Assembly: GCA_945876035.1 (NCBI GenBank)
Contig: CAMCMU010000049.1
Coordinates: 1 to 34,251 of the forward strand
DNA length: 34,251 nt
Origin: Schlesneria paludicola DSM 18645
GTDB taxonomy: Bacteria; Planctomycetota; Planctomycetia; Planctomycetales; Planctomycetaceae
Direction: 5' to 3'
Part shown: piece by piece, positions 32,169 through 34,251 of the stretch
Numbering within the stretch: the first letter of the stretch is position 1
Layout: each line of letters begins with the position of its first letter
Notes under the pieces: model-generated
Told to the model about the DNA's origin: nothing
The model's input: the letters and a program-made list of their open reading frames with translations, nothing else
Databases searched by the model: none
Translations under genes and position numbers: made by a program

Positions 32169-33467
32169 ATGCCTCTTGCCTTTGACCGAAGTCGGAATCA
32201 TTTTTCTCGGGCACAAAAATCAATACCCGGAGGTGTGAACAGCCCCGCGCGCGCATTCGGTGGCGTCGGTGGAACTCCCGTTGTGATCGATCGGGCTGAT
32301 GGGGCGCACCTTTATGACATTGACGGCAACCGTTTCATTGACTTTATCGGGTCCTGGGGGCCCCACATCTTGGGGCATCGGCATCCACAGGTTCTGGACG
32401 CGATCCATGTGGCGTTGGAAAAAGGGACAAGCTTCGGAGCTCCGTGCGAGTTGGAAACGGAATTAGCCGAGCAGGTCATCATCGCCGTTCCGTCTATCGA
32501 ATTGGTACGCATGGTCAATTCGGGCACCGAGGCAACGATGAGTGCCATTCGAGTTGCGCGCGGTTTCACAGGACGTGATCAAATTGTGAAGTTCACCGGT
32601 TGCTATCACGGACACGTTGACAGTCTGTTGGTGAAGGCGGGAAGTGGAGCTCTGACATTGGGGACCCCATCCAGCCCTGGAATTCCAGCCGGTTGCACGG
32701 CAGACACGATGTGCCTGGAATACAATGATTGCCAGCAATTAGATGACCTTTTCGGACGGCAAGGTCATCTAATTGCGTGTGCCATTTTGGAACCTGTGGT
32801 CGGCAACATGGGGGTTGTCGTTCCCACGCAAGAATTTATCAGGAGACTGCGTTCGCTGTGCGATCATCACGGCGCAATCTTGATTTTTGATGAGGTGATG
32901 ACCGGCTTTCGTCTGGCGTATGGCGGCGCTCAAGAGATATTCAACGTCCGTCCAGATATGACAACTCTTGGCAAGATCATCGGAGGCGGTTTGCCCGTCG
33001 GTGCCTACGGGGGACGAGCCGACATCATGCGCATCGTATCGCCGCTGGGACCTGTTTATCAGGCCGGAACGCTCTCTGGAAATCCCGTCGCCATGGCAAG
33101 CGGCCTCGCCACGCTGAAGATCCTCCGGGAGACAAACCCCTATCCAAAACTTGAAGAGTGGACACGGCGACTGACGAAAGGCTTGTCAGCACGAGCAGCG
33201 GCGGCGGGTTTACCTCATAGCGTTCCTCAAATCGGGAGCATGTTCACTCTGTTTTTTAATCCGGAAGTCGTCACAAATTTTTCAACGGCGGTGAACAGTG
33301 ACACCAAGCGATTTGCTCGCTATTTCCATGCGATGTTGAATAACGGAATTTATCTGGCATGCAGCCAATTTGAGGCAAACTTTGTTTCGGCGGCGCATAC
33401 CGAGTCCGATTTGATCGCGACACTATCAGCAGCGGAGGCATCATTCGACGAAATCAAGTCGGCGTGA
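32169..33467 (+). CDS. hemL: glutamate-1-semialdehyde 2,1-aminomutase
   Basis: This PLP enzyme converts glutamate-1-semialdehyde to 5-aminolevulinate, the last step of the C5 route to tetrapyrroles. The 432-residue protein has all family marks: [20 protein letters not shown] near residue 19, [66 protein letters not shown] with the cofactor Asp, and [18 protein letters not shown] with the Schiff-base Lys. The length is normal. ATG 32169 is favoured as the start; an in-frame TTG at 32154 would add five residues. It stands alone on the plus strand. No other heme gene is in the window, and it is likely the main copy because every motif is intact. Confidence 0.96.
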   Translation: MPLAFDRSRNHFSRAQKSIPGGVNSPARAFGGVGGTPVVIDRADGAHLYDIDGNRFIDFIGSWGPHILGHRHPQVLDAIHVALEKGTSFGAPCELETELAEQVIIAVPSIELVRMVNSGTEATMSAIRVARGFTGRDQIVKFTGCYHGHVDSLLVKAGSGALTLGTPSSPGIPAGCTADTMCLEYNDCQQLDDLFGRQGHLIACAILEPVVGNMGVVVPTQEFIRRLRSLCDHHGAILIFDEVMTGFRLAYGGAQEIFNVRPDMTTLGKIIGGGLPVGAYGGRADIMRIVSPLGPVYQAGTLSGNPVAMASGLATLKILRETNPYPKLEEWTRRLTKGLSARAAAAGLPHSVPQIGSMFTLFFNPEVVTNFSTAVNSDTKRFARYFHAMLNNGIYLACSQFEANFVSAAHTESDLIATLSAAEASFDEIKSA

Positions 33468-33906
33468 GCACGTCGAACGAGCCACACGGCGCGTTGCATT
33501 CAGAAAAATGCCGAAGTGCGGCCTGAATCAAAGTCACCTCGTTGCTGCTGGGGCTCATCGTGGGAAAGCGGTTTCGGCGCGACGCTGAATTGTTAGCAAC
33601 GGGGTGGCTCGGAAGAATGAGTTTTTTTCGTCCCATTCAGGATGCCTCCACAGAGCCGCTTAGAATTCAAGGCTGCCCTCACTAACGCGATCGAGAAGCC
33701 GCGCGGCTTGTGGGGCCAACACCGTGCGCAGGATCCGCCTCGGGTTGTCAGAGAGAGCACGCTGTTGGTCCTTGATCTTCAGCGGTCTTGCTCCTCCGAA
33801 CCATCATGATTCATGTGCGTCATGTTCCATGAGGTGGCCGCACTACAGACAAGCCACGCGGGGAGATTGCGACTCGACCGCGGCTGTCAAGATCTTCAAT
33901 CAGGTC
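33468..33906. other. spacer after hemL, possible gene fragment only
   Basis: No complete gene was found. A minus-strand frame at about 33665-33815 reads LKIKDQQRALSDNPRRILRT and VLAPQAARLLDRVSEGSLEF and then stops. This resembles a genuine protein end but has no start and no recognisable family, so it may be a remnant. Confidence 0.4.
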
Positions 33907-34251
33907 CGATATCTGTTTGGACTCGCAAAAAAACAAGCGTTTCATCACGGTCATCGGCCGCGAACAGCACGAGGCGAAACGGGCATTCGAGAAGTCGAAC
34001 CCAGCGTCTCGCGTGTTTGCGGATTTCACCTATCGAACATAGAAACGTTGGTCAGCCGAGCGGCGAGTGGTCGGCAAAGCGGAACACCTCTCGAAAGGGG
34101 CCAACCCACGCTTCATGGTCACCAACATCCCGACGACCGAACGCGCGGCCAAGGAACTCTCTGAACAGAATGACTGCGGACGCGGTGAGATGGAGAACCG
34201 TATCAAGGAACAACAACTTTGCCTGTTCGCGGACCGGACGAGTTGCAAAAC
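33907..34251 (+). pseudogene. IS1380-family transposase remnant, cut by the window edge
   Basis: The intended frame reads YLFGLAKNKRFITVIGREQH, EAKRAFEKSNPASRVFADFT, then RRVVGKAEHLSKGANPRFMV and CGRGEMENRIKEQQLCLFAD. This is the well-conserved second half of IS1380-family DDE transposases, including the GEMENRIKEQQ box with the catalytic Glu. Two lesions are visible: an A7 run at 33927-33933 that is one base too long for the frame, and an in-frame TAG at 34040-34042 just after TYRT. It continues past the right edge. Upstream of about 33900 the similarity fades. This copy cannot make an active transposase. Confidence 0.8.

Overview
The window most probably comes from a planctomycete (Planctomycetota, Planctomycetales-like). 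This is inferred from gene content: a DUF1559 pseudopilin-like protein with the FTLIELLVVIAIIAVLIA N-terminus, a J-like/MshEN/membrane hybrid protein beside an Hsp70, a 23-residue repeat protein fused to an AAA+ ATPase, and a moderate-to-high GC content with wide, gene-poor spacers. No rRNA or other lineage marker is present, so the assignment is an inference.

Layout. (1) Positions 1-9472, all on the minus strand, form one tightly packed defence operon. In transcription order it encodes a C5-cytosine methyltransferase, a MutL/MORC-like GHKL ATPase, a Z1-domain SF2-like ATPase, a DUF4420 PD-(D/E)XK protein, an AIPR protein and a truncated Vsr mismatch endonuclease. Genes overlap by 8-11 bp or are separated by 5-22 bp. 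The content matches the Mza type of antiviral system (MutL, Z1, AIPR) and the methylase-linked MutL/MORC systems described from comparative genomics. Vsr breaks off near position 217 against unrelated sequence. (2) Positions 9473-12600 hold a gene-poor stretch, a 74-bp palindrome-like hairpin, a DUF1559 protein, an ArsR-family regulator and a PhyH dioxygenase fragment that stops at a tRNA T-arm-like motif. (3) Positions 12731-14963 are bounded by a perfect 17-bp inverted repeat, apparently the two ends of an IS3-family element. The right part keeps the transposase C-terminus, while the interior is occupied by a frameshifted gene for a repeat-domain AAA+ ATPase. (4) Positions 15232-16700 hold a secreted/outer-membrane protein and tRNA-Gln(CUG) with a good promoter. 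(5) Positions 17039-24178 (minus) hold a J-like/MshEN membrane protein, an Hsp70, FliJ, FliI and FliH, and a TPR lipoprotein. A strong intrinsic terminator sits between fliI and fliJ. (6) Positions 24680-30030 hold a small conserved-looking protein, an MFS transporter, and a convergent pair of DUF2334 deacetylase-like protein and GT2 glycosyltransferase, separated by long empty spacers. (7) Positions 30481-31703 are a complete IS630-family element with TA flanks, a slippery A7 frameshift site and a disabling CA-repeat expansion. (8) hemL follows, and the window ends in a decayed IS1380-type transposase.

How the genes work together. The first block is a self-contained modification/defence module: the methylase marks host DNA, Vsr would repair T:G mismatches left by deaminated 5-methylcytosine, and the GHKL, Z1, nuclease-like and AIPR proteins are the likely effector complex. 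fliH-fliI-fliJ encode the flagellar export ATPase complex, here away from the usual fliF/fliG neighbours. The Hsp70 and the J-like protein look like a dedicated chaperone pair. The rest is scattered housekeeping and mobile-element debris.
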